Source of the DNA: Thiobaca trueperi
GTDB taxonomy: Bacteria > Pseudomonadota > Gammaproteobacteria > Chromatiales > Chromatiaceae
Length of the DNA: 64,000 nt
Assembly (NCBI RefSeq): GCF_004342175.1
Contig: NZ_SMAO01000005.1
Span: 124,001-188,000, forward strand
Direction: 5' to 3'
In this document: in pieces, positions 9,273 through 20,820 of the stretch
Layout: every line of letters begins with the position of its first letter
How positions within the stretch are numbered: the stretch's first letter is position 1
Position numbers and translations under genes: made by a program
Notes under the pieces: model-generated
What the model was told of the DNA's origin: nothing
What the model saw: only the letters and a program-made list of their open reading frames with translations
Databases searched by the model: none

Positions 9273-10514
9273 ATGAAAAGCCCAAAATTATTATCTTTAT
9301 CAATGCTTGGCGGCATATTGGCAATCAGTGGCGCGAACGCGGCACCGATACCGGGCGTGGTCTCGGAAGCGGATGTAACTGGAAATCAAAGGCAGGCAAA
9401 CCCGCAGGCGATTGAGAATTACTGGACACCCGAGCGGATGCGACAGGCGCAACCGCGGCCTGTGCCGACGGTCATCGTCGATGAGCAATCTCTTGCCTAC
9501 CCTCCCGATCCTCAGATGATTGATGGCGAGCCGGGATTTGTGCCCGGCTGTCCTCCAAAAGCGACGAATTGCGATACGCAACCACGCTCGCTGCCAATGA
9601 ATGGCATCGACTCATCGACGGGGTCTTTTGAAGCCTTTGGGGATCAGATCAGCCCCATGCATGGCGCGAAACCGATCAATCCCAAAACGGGTCCTTATGG
9701 GCCTTTCCAGCGTTGGAGAGAGGCTGAACCGATCACGGCTTATCCGAAATCCGCCATTGGTAAACTGTTCTTCACTTTGGGAGGAAAGAATTTTGTTTGT
9801 TCGGCATCGGTCATCGGTCGCAGCACGGTTATCACAGCCGGCCACTGCAACTCGGATGGCAATGGCAAGTTTGCGACCAACCGGCTCTTCTGCCCAAGTT
9901 ACAACGGCGCGCCACATCCGACACGCGATTGCTGGGCCGTCACGACGAGTGTTGTTGCCGCTCCCTGGCACAACGGGGGCGATCCCGATTATGACTATTC
10001 CTGTCTGGTCATGAACACTACCGGCAGAAAGATGGCCAGCAAGATCGGCAATGTGACCGGCACGCTGGGACGGGCTTGGAACTTTGCGCCGCAACAGGCG
10101 GAACGCACTTTTGGTTATCCGGCTGGAGCCCCGTTCAATGGGAATACGCTGCAAACAACGGCTTCCACTGAATGGTATACCCATGATTTTAGTTCAGGTG
10201 GTCAGGTTTCAAAGGTCATCGGCAGCGATCTGACCGGCGGTTCGAGCGGTGGCCCCTGGATCATCGGCTGGACGGGAGGACTCGCCGAAACGGCTGATAC
10301 CGATGGGTCGGCTGACACGGATCCAGGGTCGAATTGGGTCAATGGCGTCAACAGCCATAAACGCTGTCTCGGCAGTTGTTTCACGCCGCCCACGACAACG
10401 AGCGGTACCTTCTGGCAGGAAATGACCTCGCCACCATTTAGTAAGACATCATCGGATAACAACGATTCGGAAGATGTCATCGCTATTTGTTTGGCGCATG
10501 CGAATAATCAGTAA
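9273..10514 (+). CDS. Secreted trypsin-like (S1 family) serine protease
   Basis: 413 aa from ATG 9273 with a signal peptide (MKSPKLLSLSMLGGILAISGANA). A Pro-rich pro-region of about 130 residues leads to the catalytic domain. His lies in VITAGHCNSDG, Asp in DYDYSCLVM, and Ser in LTGGSSGGPWIIGW. Cysteines (VCSAS, PTRDCWAV, KRCLGSCF) suggest disulfides. It probably acts outside the cytoplasm on unknown substrates. It belongs to a cluster with a protease pseudogene upstream and a second protease downstream. Confidence 0.85.
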   Translation: MKSPKLLSLSMLGGILAISGANAAPIPGVVSEADVTGNQRQANPQAIENYWTPERMRQAQPRPVPTVIVDEQSLAYPPDPQMIDGEPGFVPGCPPKATNCDTQPRSLPMNGIDSSTGSFEAFGDQISPMHGAKPINPKTGPYGPFQRWREAEPITAYPKSAIGKLFFTLGGKNFVCSASVIGRSTVITAGHCNSDGNGKFATNRLFCPSYNGAPHPTRDCWAVTTSVVAAPWHNGGDPDYDYSCLVMNTTGRKMASKIGNVTGTLGRAWNFAPQQAERTFGYPAGAPFNGNTLQTTASTEWYTHDFSSGGQVSKVIGSDLTGGSSGGPWIIGWTGGLAETADTDGSADTDPGSNWVNGVNSHKRCLGSCFTPPTTTSGTFWQEMTSPPFSKTSSDNNDSEDVIAICLAHANNQ

Positions 10515-10542
10515 AAACCGAGTTCAGTATGCGCTGCATGCC

Positions 10543-10568
10543 CCCTCCTCGGGTAGACCCGAGGAGGG
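10543..10568. terminator. Strong hairpin after the first protease gene
   Basis: A perfect 11-bp stem, CCCTCCTCGGG/CCCGAGGAGGG, with a 4-nt loop lies 29 bp after the stop. There is no clear T-run, so intrinsic termination is probable but not certain. Confidence 0.6.
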
Positions 10569-10592
10569 TTGAAGTTGATGACATCTTCAAGC

Positions 10593-10639
10593 CTAAACGC
10601 AAAATGAAAATGATGCATGTCGCTCTGGACGTAGTTTAG
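10593..10639. repeat. Half copy of the palindromic repeat (copy E)
   Basis: CTAAACGCAAAATGAAAATG ... CTCTGGACGTAGTTTAG aligns with the right part of copy C (28310-28356). The left arm is absent or unrecognisable. Confidence 0.6.
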
Positions 10640-10673
10640 ACTTGACCCTGCGGACTACATCTGGAGAGAAACC

Positions 10674-11903
10674 ATGAGAAATACCCTGATAAAATCTGCC
10701 GTGATGGTCACGGCGCTTTCGTCGGTCGCCTCCTTTGCACCAGCCGTTTTTGCTGATGGGGCGACTGTGCAGCAACAAGGTCAAATCACCACCTGGTCTG
10801 TCCCGAGTCAGCAGGCCAATGCCGCAGCAAACAGCATCGATTACGCCAGCGCACGCGCCATGCCCTTGCCTCAGGCGAATATCGATGTCTCCAGTCATGA
10901 TCTGGCGACTGAGGAAGAGGTCGGCTCCTTTGGCTCTCCGGGTTCTGTCGGGGGCGCAACAGGAAACGGCAAACAAACGCCGGTTCGTCTGGTCCCGAAG
11001 GAACAGCTTAATCTGAACAGCCTTGAAGTGGATGAATCGCTGGATTTGGGTGGTGTCGCTCCATCTGAGTACGGCACGGGAAACCTCCCCTTTACCACGT
11101 CGCGGGTCGATTTGGTATCATCGCAAAACGTCTCAAAGCTTTATCCCTACTCGCCAGCCGGAAAGCTTTTTTTCAAAATAGGCAGCAGCAACTATATTTG
11201 TTCTGCCTCATTGATTAAGCGAGGGATTGCAGTGACGGCGGCGCATTGTGTTTCCGACTTCGGAAAGAAAAAATTCTTCACCAGCTTCAGTTTCGTTCCA
11301 GCCTATTATGATGGCGTTGCGCCCTATGGTGCCTGGTCAGTGACCAAGGTTCATGTCATGGCGTCCTATTTCAATGGAACGGACCCCTGCGCATCAGGCG
11401 CGAAGGGTGTTGTCTGCAAGAATGATATCGCCGTTTTGCAATTGACGCCAAAAAGCGGCGCCTATCCTGGAACCCAGACCGGTTGGTATGGCTATGGCTG
11501 GAATGGCTATGGTTTTACGGGCAGCGGGTTCACGGTAGGGAAGATCGCATTGATCAATCAGTTGGGTTATCCTCGTTCACATGATGGCGGGCGGCGGATG
11601 CAGCGCACGGATAGCGAGGGCTATATCAGTGGCAGCAGCAATGTCAATAACACGATCTGGGGTTCCCGGCAGACCGGCGGTTCGAGTGGCGGTCCTGAAC
11701 TGGTCAATCTTGGAATCTCGGCTGTTCTGAGTGATGGCGTTACATTGGGATCAGAGGCCGGATTCAATCGGGTCATTGGCACCACAAGCTGGGGCTATAC
11801 CAACCAGGCTGTTAAGTTGCAGGGAGCCAGTCCATTCCTTAGCACCAATATCGTGCCCTTGATGAACTTGGCCTGTGCAAGCAACAACCCGCGCTGCAAG
11901 TAG
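10674..11903 (+). CDS. Secreted trypsin-like (S1 family) serine protease
   Basis: 409 aa. A signal peptide ends near FAPAVFADG. A pro-region of about 130 residues precedes the protease domain. The triad is His in VTAAHCVSDFG, Asp in CKNDIAVLQL and Ser in TGGSSGGPELV. A Tyr/Gly-rich loop (GWYGYGWNGYGFTGSG) sits between the Asp and Ser parts. GGAGAG lies before the ATG. Same family as the preceding gene but clearly diverged, so an old rather than a recent duplication. Confidence 0.85.
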   Translation: MRNTLIKSAVMVTALSSVASFAPAVFADGATVQQQGQITTWSVPSQQANAAANSIDYASARAMPLPQANIDVSSHDLATEEEVGSFGSPGSVGGATGNGKQTPVRLVPKEQLNLNSLEVDESLDLGGVAPSEYGTGNLPFTTSRVDLVSSQNVSKLYPYSPAGKLFFKIGSSNYICSASLIKRGIAVTAAHCVSDFGKKKFFTSFSFVPAYYDGVAPYGAWSVTKVHVMASYFNGTDPCASGAKGVVCKNDIAVLQLTPKSGAYPGTQTGWYGYGWNGYGFTGSGFTVGKIALINQLGYPRSHDGGRRMQRTDSEGYISGSSNVNNTIWGSRQTGGSSGGPELVNLGISAVLSDGVTLGSEAGFNRVIGTTSWGYTNQAVKLQGASPFLSTNIVPLMNLACASNNPRCK

Positions 11904-11942
11904 TTATCAGGATCCGCCGGGGCGTCTCCGTCCCGGTTTGCT

Positions 11943-12728
11943 CTAAACCGCCAGCCGCCACGCGACCGCCAGCAGCAGCAAGCCAAACAAGCGTTTCAGC
12001 AGATCGACCGGCAGCGCATGGGCGAGACGTGCCCCCAGTGGCGCTGTTGGCATGCTGGCGAGCAGCATGACCAACACCGCTGGCCAGTACACAAAACCGG
12101 TGCTGAGTTCAGGCAAGCCCGCGTGTCCCCAGCCAGCGACCATGAAACCGATGGCGCCCGCGATGGCAATCGGCAGACCGCAGGCGGCGGATGTCCCAAC
12201 CGCCTGACGCATGTCGATCCCGCGTCCGTTCAGAAAGGGAACGGTCAGGGTGCCGCCGCCGATCCCCACCAGTGCCGAGAGCATCCCGATTCCGCCGCCG
12301 ACGCCCCAGAGACCGACCCTGCCCGGCAGCGGACGGTTGTGCTGTGATCTGATCCGTATCAGCATCCGCATACCAATGAAAAGCAGAAAGACAGCAAAGA
12401 TACGTTTCAGCCAGAGATCGGCGATCAGGGCTGCCAGTCCCGCCCCGGTCCAGGCGCCGATTACGATGCCCGGAGCCAGCCTGCCGGCCAGATCCCAGCG
12501 CACCCCGCCGCGTCGATGATGAGCATAGGCTGAGGCCGCGCCTGTGCCGATGATGGTCGCCAGTGAGGTGCCGACCGCCAGATGCGGGATCCAGTCGCCG
12601 CCAAGGTTCAGCGGGGTAAAGACCAGGATCAGCGCTGGCACCATCACCACCCCGCCGCCGATGCCAAACAAACCGGCCAGCAGGCCAGACAGGCTGCCGA
12701 TGAACAGGTAGGCGGCGAACTCAACCAT
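11943..12728 (-). CDS. TauE/SafE family sulfite exporter-like membrane protein
   Basis: 261 aa with about eight hydrophobic segments and the family's repeated glycine pattern (GLLAGLFGIGGGVVMVPAL near the N-terminus, GMLSALVGIGGGTLTVPFL in the second half). TauE/SafE proteins are inner-membrane carriers for organosulfur or sulfite-type anions; in a sulfur-oxidising phototroph sulfite export is plausible but not shown. Its start overlaps the end of the PsiE-like gene by 8 bp, indicating co-translation. Confidence 0.87.
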   Translation of the reverse strand: MVEFAAYLFIGSLSGLLAGLFGIGGGVVMVPALILVFTPLNLGGDWIPHLAVGTSLATIIGTGAASAYAHHRRGGVRWDLAGRLAPGIVIGAWTGAGLAALIADLWLKRIFAVFLLFIGMRMLIRIRSQHNRPLPGRVGLWGVGGGIGMLSALVGIGGGTLTVPFLNGRGIDMRQAVGTSAACGLPIAIAGAIGFMVAGWGHAGLPELSTGFVYWPAVLVMLLASMPTAPLGARLAHALPVDLLKRLFGLLLLAVAWRLAV

Positions 12729-13146
12729 GTTTGTCGTCGGTCTCTTCGGTTTCGATGGCGGCGGCGCTGTAGCGCTGGCTGAAGCGGATGATGAGGATGG
12801 CGAGACTGACCAGCAGGATGGCGCCGCTTTCGTAGATGAGATTTTCGGGGGCGATGTTCTTGCCCTGAAGCACGATCAGTCGCGAGAGCGCGGTGACGGC
12901 GATGAACATGGGATAGGTAAAGGGTACCGAACGTCTGACGAAATAGACATTCGCCATCGCCATGATTTCGATGAAGATGAACATCAGCAGCAGATCTTCG
13001 AGCCTGACCTCGCGGTTGGCAGCGATCTCCAGGAGGATCTGACCGATGCCGACCAGCGCCAGTCCGCCGACGCCGACCAGCACCAGTTTTTCGACATAAT
13101 GAAAGAGGATCGAGAGCCAGCGGTCGATGGGTTGTTGTGGCGCCAT
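12721..13146 (-). CDS. PsiE family (phosphate-starvation-inducible) membrane protein
   Basis: 141 aa with four hydrophobic segments (LVLVGVGGLALVGIGQILL, LLLMFIFIEIMAMANVYFV, TYPMFIAVTALSRLIVL, AILLVSLAILIIRF), matching the PsiE fold and length. Function is unknown beyond phosphate-starvation induction of the E. coli homologue. It is translationally coupled with the TauE-like gene. Confidence 0.82.
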   Translation of the reverse strand: MAPQQPIDRWLSILFHYVEKLVLVGVGGLALVGIGQILLEIAANREVRLEDLLLMFIFIEIMAMANVYFVRRSVPFTYPMFIAVTALSRLIVLQGKNIAPENLIYESGAILLVSLAILIIRFSQRYSAAAIETEETDDKHG

Positions 13147-13292
13147 GATGGGAGTCTCCGGGCAGGGCGGCGGGCGGTCAGGAATGGCTCAATGGGGTCG
13201 GCGACCAGGGGTTTCCAGTCGTCGCTTTCAGTCAGTCCAGGTCGTGTCCGGTGCCATTCAAGGTGCTGCGTTTTCTCCCGCTGCGGTCCCAC

Positions 13293-13838
13293 TCACGCGC
13301 GGCGCCCCTGCCACAGCCGTCTGAAATCGAACTCGATCTTGCAGCCCGACAGATCGAATGACAGGGATTCGTCGTAAAAATCGCCAACCTTGCGGTATTG
13401 GCCATCGATCAGCCGATAGACCTTTGCCCTGGACGCCGCTGGATCCACCACCACATACCAGCGCACACCTTCCTCGCCATAGAGCTGAAACTTGGTGTAC
13501 TCGTCACGCCGGGCGGTCGCTGGTGAGAGCACCTCGAAGATCAGATCCGGGGCACGGGTCAGGCGGTCGCCGACGGGCTCGAAGCAGATGACGATGACAT
13601 CGGGGCGCACCACCGTATCCTGCGAGAACTCGACATCGATCTCGTAGAGGGCTTCACAGTTGGGACAGTCACCCAGCGCCTCGTCAAGCTGGAGGACGAT
13701 GCGCTTGGCGATCCGCTGATGCTGGATGACTGGCGATGGCGACATCGCCAGGGGCATGCCGTGGATCAGCTCCCAGTCGCCCTCCCACCGGCGGTAATCC
13801 TCGACGCTGTAATGTTCGATCAGTGATTGTGCAGGCAT
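13293..13838 (-). CDS. Uma2 family (DUF820) putative endonuclease-fold protein
   Basis: 181 aa from ATG 13838, which has AAGGGA nine bases upstream; longer starts lack this. Family motifs: YRRWEGDWELIHG, VVRPDVIVIC with the conserved Asp, and LIFEVLSPATARRDEYTKFQLY with the E-x-n-K core of the PD-(D/E)XK fold. It lies between valS and psiE on the same strand. It is complete and diverged from the copy at 4076-4627. Confidence 0.82.
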   Translation of the reverse strand: MPAQSLIEHYSVEDYRRWEGDWELIHGMPLAMSPSPVIQHQRIAKRIVLQLDEALGDCPNCEALYEIDVEFSQDTVVRPDVIVICFEPVGDRLTRAPDLIFEVLSPATARRDEYTKFQLYGEEGVRWYVVVDPAASRAKVYRLIDGQYRKVGDFYDESLSFDLSGCKIEFDFRRLWQGRRA

Positions 13839-13919
13839 GGCCTGAGTCCCTTGATGTGATGGCGGAAGCGCGCTCAATCATTGCGCGCGCTTCCCAAACT
13901 GGCAAGCGCGCCGGTCATC

Positions 13920-16769
<2,850 letters not shown>

Positions 16770-16845
16770 GGGGCTCGGGCTCGTGATCGGACGCTTGCGA
16801 AATGGCGGAGTATAACGGATGGGCGGTCAGTGCCTGTCCTGGCGG

Positions 16846-17982
16846 TCAGCGGAGGTTGGGCAGGCCGGCGGCCCTGGCAACGGCATCCACGATCTGAACC
16901 TGCGTTTCCTCGGACAGATAGGGGTGCATCGGCAGACTGATGACCCGTTTGGCAATCGCCGCGCTGATCGGCGTTTCCTCTGCGACCAGACCGACATGAA
17001 ACACCGGCTGTTCATTCAGTGGCACCGGATAGTGCACGGCGGTCGGGATGCCCTGTTGCTGGAGCTGCGCGGCGACGGCATCCCGATCAGGCACCTGAAT
17101 GGTGTACTGGGCGTAGACGGACAGATTCTCCGGCTGGATGAAAGGGGTGAGCACCGACGCCCCGCCCGCAGCGCTCGACGCCGCTCCCCGCTCATGAAAA
17201 AGCTGCGTATAGCGTGCGCCGATCGCTGAACGAGCGGCGATTTCATCGGGGAAGATAGCCAGTTTGGCGAGCAGGATCGCGGCCTGTAAGGTATCGAGCC
17301 GTCCATTCACGCCCAGACGCGGGTGATGGTAGCGCCGATCCTGACCGTGGTTGAGGATTTCGCGCATCCGTTTGGCCAGATCCGCGTCGTCAGTGAAACA
17401 GGCGCCGGCGTCTCCATAGGCGCCCAAGGGTTTGGACGGGAAAAAGGAGGTGCAGCCGATGCGCGACAGCCCGCCCGAGCGTCGCCCTTTATAACCTGCG
17501 CCAAAGCTCTGCGCCGCGTCTTCGATGACCGGCAGCCGATGATGTGCCGCGACGGCATTGATGGCGTCCAGGTCGGCGCACTGTCCGTACAGCGACACCG
17601 GCATGATGGCGCGGGTGCGCCCGGTGATGGCCCCTTCGATCTGCGCGGGATCCAGGTTATAGGTGGCCGGGTCGATGTCCACGAAGACCGGACGCGCACC
17701 GAGCAGGGCGATCATCTCGCCGGTGGCGATGAAGGTGAAAGGGGAGGTGATGACCTCATCGCCCCGTCCGATCTCCAGCGCCATCATGGCGATCAGCAGG
17801 GCGTCGGTTCCGCTCGACATCCCGATGCAGTGAGAAACGCCGACAAACTCGGCCAGTCGCGTCTCCAGCTCCCCGACCTCCGGCCCCATGATGTACTGGC
17901 CGTGATTGAGTACCGACTGGATTCGGGACTGAACGTCCGGTTCAATCCGACTGTATTGTGATTTCAAATCGATAAATTGCAT
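16846..17982 (-). CDS. DegT/DnrJ/EryC1/StrS family sugar aminotransferase
   Basis: 378 aa from ATG 17982 (MQFIDLKSQYSRIEP); upstream in-frame extension lacks family similarity. PLP-binding Lys is in SFFPSKPLGAYGDAGA; other family residues are GMSSGTDALLIAM, VIEDAAQSFGA and NGRLDTLQAAIL. These enzymes aminate keto-sugars, as for lipopolysaccharide or other glycans. No sugar-biosynthesis neighbours are present, so the substrate is open. Confidence 0.9.
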   Translation of the reverse strand: MQFIDLKSQYSRIEPDVQSRIQSVLNHGQYIMGPEVGELETRLAEFVGVSHCIGMSSGTDALLIAMMALEIGRGDEVITSPFTFIATGEMIALLGARPVFVDIDPATYNLDPAQIEGAITGRTRAIMPVSLYGQCADLDAINAVAAHHRLPVIEDAAQSFGAGYKGRRSGGLSRIGCTSFFPSKPLGAYGDAGACFTDDADLAKRMREILNHGQDRRYHHPRLGVNGRLDTLQAAILLAKLAIFPDEIAARSAIGARYTQLFHERGAASSAAGGASVLTPFIQPENLSVYAQYTIQVPDRDAVAAQLQQQGIPTAVHYPVPLNEQPVFHVGLVAEETPISAAIAKRVISLPMHPYLSEETQVQIVDAVARAAGLPNLR

Positions 17983-18213
17983 GGATATCGCCTGTTGTGG
18001 GGGTGGCGGGTAGCGGATCCTGTCGGAGTTGCGCCCGCACAGATTGGAACGCCCGCCATGGCAGATGTCCAGACCCAGCATCAACCTTCCGCACCACAGA
18101 ATCCATGGTCGGTTTAGACTGAGCACTCCTGGCTGTTGCCGGACGGATTCGTCAAGGCGGCGGCCCATGATCCAGACATTTCCGCCAACAGAGCCTGATT
18201 CGGGAGATTGTTC

Positions 18214-19029
18214 ATGCAGCAGACCCACTCTTGTCTTGCCGTCGCGATGATGGTCGTGGCGTTATCCGGCGCGGTCAGCGCGGCTGAACCGGTTGCGGAG
18301 TCGCCAGACCGCCAGCCGGTCAATCTCGCAGGCCGTGGCTGGCAACTGGTTGGCTACCAGTCGGCCAATGGACTGGTCGAGATCGCCGCCAATGCCGGGG
18401 TGACGCCTTTTCGCTTCGAGGACGGACAGGTTTCCGGTCGCGCTGGCTGCAATCAGTTCTCCGGATCCTACACCCTCGATGGTGACAGGCTCGTCATCGG
18501 GGCCAGTATGGCCTCGACCATGATGGCCTGCCCCGAACCACTGATGCAGCAGGAGCAGGCGGTCATCGCTGCGCTGACAGCGGCGAAAACTGTTCGTCAG
18601 AGTGGCGAACGGCTGGAATTGCTGGATGACACGGGTGTGACATTGCTTGTCTGGCGGGCGCTTCCGGCATCGCCGCTGGTGGACAATGTCTGGATGCTCG
18701 AAGCCTATCGGCATGACCGGCAGGGGCTGGTTGCACCCATGGAAAACACCCAAATCAGTCTGGATTTCCATGATCAGGGTACGCTCAACGGCTCCGATGG
18801 CTGCAATCGCTATGTCAGCGGCTATGTGCTGGAGTCTGGCCGTCTGCGCATCGGTCCCCTCGCGACGACCCGCATGGCCTGTCGGGGGCCGGACGCGGTG
18901 GCTGAACAGGCCACTGCTTACGCCAATGCCCTGAGCCTCGTATCCGGCTACCGGATCGAAGGCCCCAGACTGACGCTCATCGACGCTAAGGGCGAGGTTG
19001 TCGCGCGCTTCCAGGCACGGAGCGATTGA
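18214..19029 (+). CDS. Secreted double META-domain protein (HslJ-like)
   Basis: 271 aa; GGGAG lies 7 bases before ATG 18214. A signal peptide ends near ALSGAVSAAEP. Two META domains follow: residues about 40-145 (LAGRGWQLVGY ... GRAGCNQFSGSY ... MMACPEPLMQQEQ) and 155-265 (VWMLEAY ... GSDGCNRYVSGY ... MACRGPDAVAEQ). META proteins such as HslJ are linked to heat and novobiocin resistance in E. coli; the mechanism is unknown. Duplicated domains within one chain are less common than single ones. Confidence 0.82.
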   Translation: MQQTHSCLAVAMMVVALSGAVSAAEPVAESPDRQPVNLAGRGWQLVGYQSANGLVEIAANAGVTPFRFEDGQVSGRAGCNQFSGSYTLDGDRLVIGASMASTMMACPEPLMQQEQAVIAALTAAKTVRQSGERLELLDDTGVTLLVWRALPASPLVDNVWMLEAYRHDRQGLVAPMENTQISLDFHDQGTLNGSDGCNRYVSGYVLESGRLRIGPLATTRMACRGPDAVAEQATAYANALSLVSGYRIEGPRLTLIDAKGEVVARFQARSD

Positions 19030-19042
19030 GCCAGTCGTGCGA

Positions 19043-20122
19043 TCATTTGCCCCACAGCACATGATCGATATATTCCTTGATCCTGCCATGACCAGGGGTG
19101 CCGACGGTGGTGAATTGCAGACTGGTGCGATAACGCCCCTGGTTGCTTTTTGCACGCAGCACCCTGGCATAGACCTCCGCCGCCTGACCCGTGCCGAGTT
19201 CCGGCGTCAACGACATGAGGATCTCGGAATAGGTGGGCAGGATCAGCGGCAGATCGGCGCTCATGCCGTCATAACTCATGTCGTTGACCTGGCCGACGAA
19301 GCGCTCGGCGAGGATCCGCTTGGATTCGACCTTGCGGAACAGGATCGGGAAATCGACCTGGATCCGGGGCGATCTGCGGATCTCGATCTCAGGTACCGCC
19401 AGCGTTTCGGGATAGGTGACGGCCTTGAGTTCGTAGAGTGTGACCGGATTCGTCTTGCCCTTGACGAGCACGTCATTGACCGCGCCGATCTCGATCTGAT
19501 CGCGTGCGCCTCGATAACTGGCCTCGCTGATCAAGACCTGACCGCGCAGGCTGTAACCTTCGATGCGGGCCGCGAGATTGACCGGATCCCCGATGGCGGT
19601 GTACTCGCTGTGGAAAGGCGAGCCGAAACTGCCGGCCATGACCTTGCCGGTGCTGATGGCGATGCCCGCGTAGAGACTCGGTTCATCGTTCTCCTCACTG
19701 GCGGCGTTGAGTTTCACCATGGCCCGCTGGATCTCGACCGCGCAGACCAGCGCCCGCAGGAGATCGTCGGCGCGACGCACCGGGGCGCCGAACAGCGCCA
19801 TGACCGAATCGCCCATGAACTTATCGATGAATCCGCCATGACGCACAATCGTCTGCGCCGTCAGGTGGTAGAAACGGTTCAGCGCCCCGACCAGGGCGGC
19901 CGTCGGCAATGACTCCATGAGCGCCGTGAAGCCACGCAGATCGGCGATCAGGATGGTTGCCTCGGTTTCGCGGATGGGTTGCGATTCCAGTAGAAACCCG
20001 TCCAGGGCGGTCAGAGGCTCGCCCGGTGCGACATCGAACTGCCGACGGGATGTCGGCCCGGACAGATCCTGGAGCACTCCGGCTGCATCGGAAACAAACG
20101 GCTGACGGTCGTGGTGTTGCAT
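19043..20122 (-). CDS. Class III adenylate cyclase with C-terminal PilZ domain
   Basis: 359 aa from ATG 20122, with GGAGAT 9 bases upstream; a longer start at 20182 has no such site. The cyclase domain (about residues 50-235) has metal-binding Asp in LIADLRGFTALME and GFIDKFMGDSVMALFGAP, and transition-state Asn/Arg in AIGDPVNLAARIEG. Lys of DKF and Asp of AIGD fit ATP as substrate. A PilZ domain follows (about 245-359) with RRSPR and DMSYDG, the two c-di-GMP-binding motifs. It could couple c-di-GMP to cAMP synthesis. No membrane segment is seen, so it is probably cytosolic. Confidence 0.85.
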   Translation of the reverse strand: MQHHDRQPFVSDAAGVLQDLSGPTSRRQFDVAPGEPLTALDGFLLESQPIRETEATILIADLRGFTALMESLPTAALVGALNRFYHLTAQTIVRHGGFIDKFMGDSVMALFGAPVRRADDLLRALVCAVEIQRAMVKLNAASEENDEPSLYAGIAISTGKVMAGSFGSPFHSEYTAIGDPVNLAARIEGYSLRGQVLISEASYRGARDQIEIGAVNDVLVKGKTNPVTLYELKAVTYPETLAVPEIEIRRSPRIQVDFPILFRKVESKRILAERFVGQVNDMSYDGMSADLPLILPTYSEILMSLTPELGTGQAAEVYARVLRAKSNQGRYRTSLQFTTVGTPGHGRIKEYIDHVLWGK

Positions 20123-20310
20123 GGCTGCGCGATCTCCATCCGGGTAAAACTGATTGATATCGTGGATCCCTTGACGCCGCATGACAGTATATGACCTGGC
20201 CTCGTTGCCATCCTGGCGCTTTTTGGGAGTCAGGGCGAAGGCAGGGTCGAGCCAAACCCGCTATAGTTGTGCGCTCGAAATCGGTCGCTATTCGCCCCGG
20301 AGCACTTCGC

Positions 20311-20817
20311 ATGCAGAACAACGCGCGCGCCAGACAAAACCCTGACGTCGCCACCCATCCCCGGCGAAGGCTGATCTACAACCTCCTGGCCTGGCTCTGT
20401 TTCGGCCTCGGCTTCGTCGGCATGGTCGTGCCCCTGATGCCGACGACGGTTTTCTGGATCGCCGCCGCCTGGCTGTGGCTGCGCAGCAAGCCGCAACGGG
20501 TGCGCTTTCTGGTGGAGCATCCGCATTTTGGGGCCTCCATTCGCGGCTTTCTCGAACATGGCGAGATCTGCCGCACCGGCAAAATCGCCGCTATTGGCGG
20601 CATGGCCGGCAGTTACCTGATCTGGTTCGGACTCGTCCAGCCCGGCTGGGTGACCGCCGTCCTGGTCGCCACCATCCTCGCCTCGGTGGCGCTCTGGATC
20701 GGCACCCGCCCGGACAGCCAGCGTCCGCCTGCTTCATCTGTCGCGGTGACGCTCGATCTGAGCTCCCTGGCGCGCGTCCAACCGGCGGCGAAACCACCTG
20801 CCGATCCCTCGGGCTAG
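20311..20817 (+). CDS. DUF454 (YbaN-like) small membrane protein
   Basis: 168 aa from ATG 20311 with CCGGAG 8-9 bases upstream. The N-terminal hydrophobic pair (LLAWLCFGLGFVGMVVPLMPTTVFW) with the LMPTTVF motif, followed by FLVEHPHFGASIRGFLEHG and two more membrane segments, is the YbaN/DUF454 pattern. Function unknown. The stop is followed after 3 bp by the CbiX-like start, so the two form an operon. Confidence 0.82.
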   Translation: MQNNARARQNPDVATHPRRRLIYNLLAWLCFGLGFVGMVVPLMPTTVFWIAAAWLWLRSKPQRVRFLVEHPHFGASIRGFLEHGEICRTGKIAAIGGMAGSYLIWFGLVQPGWVTAVLVATILASVALWIGTRPDSQRPPASSVAVTLDLSSLARVQPAAKPPADPSG

Positions 20818-20820
20818 GGC

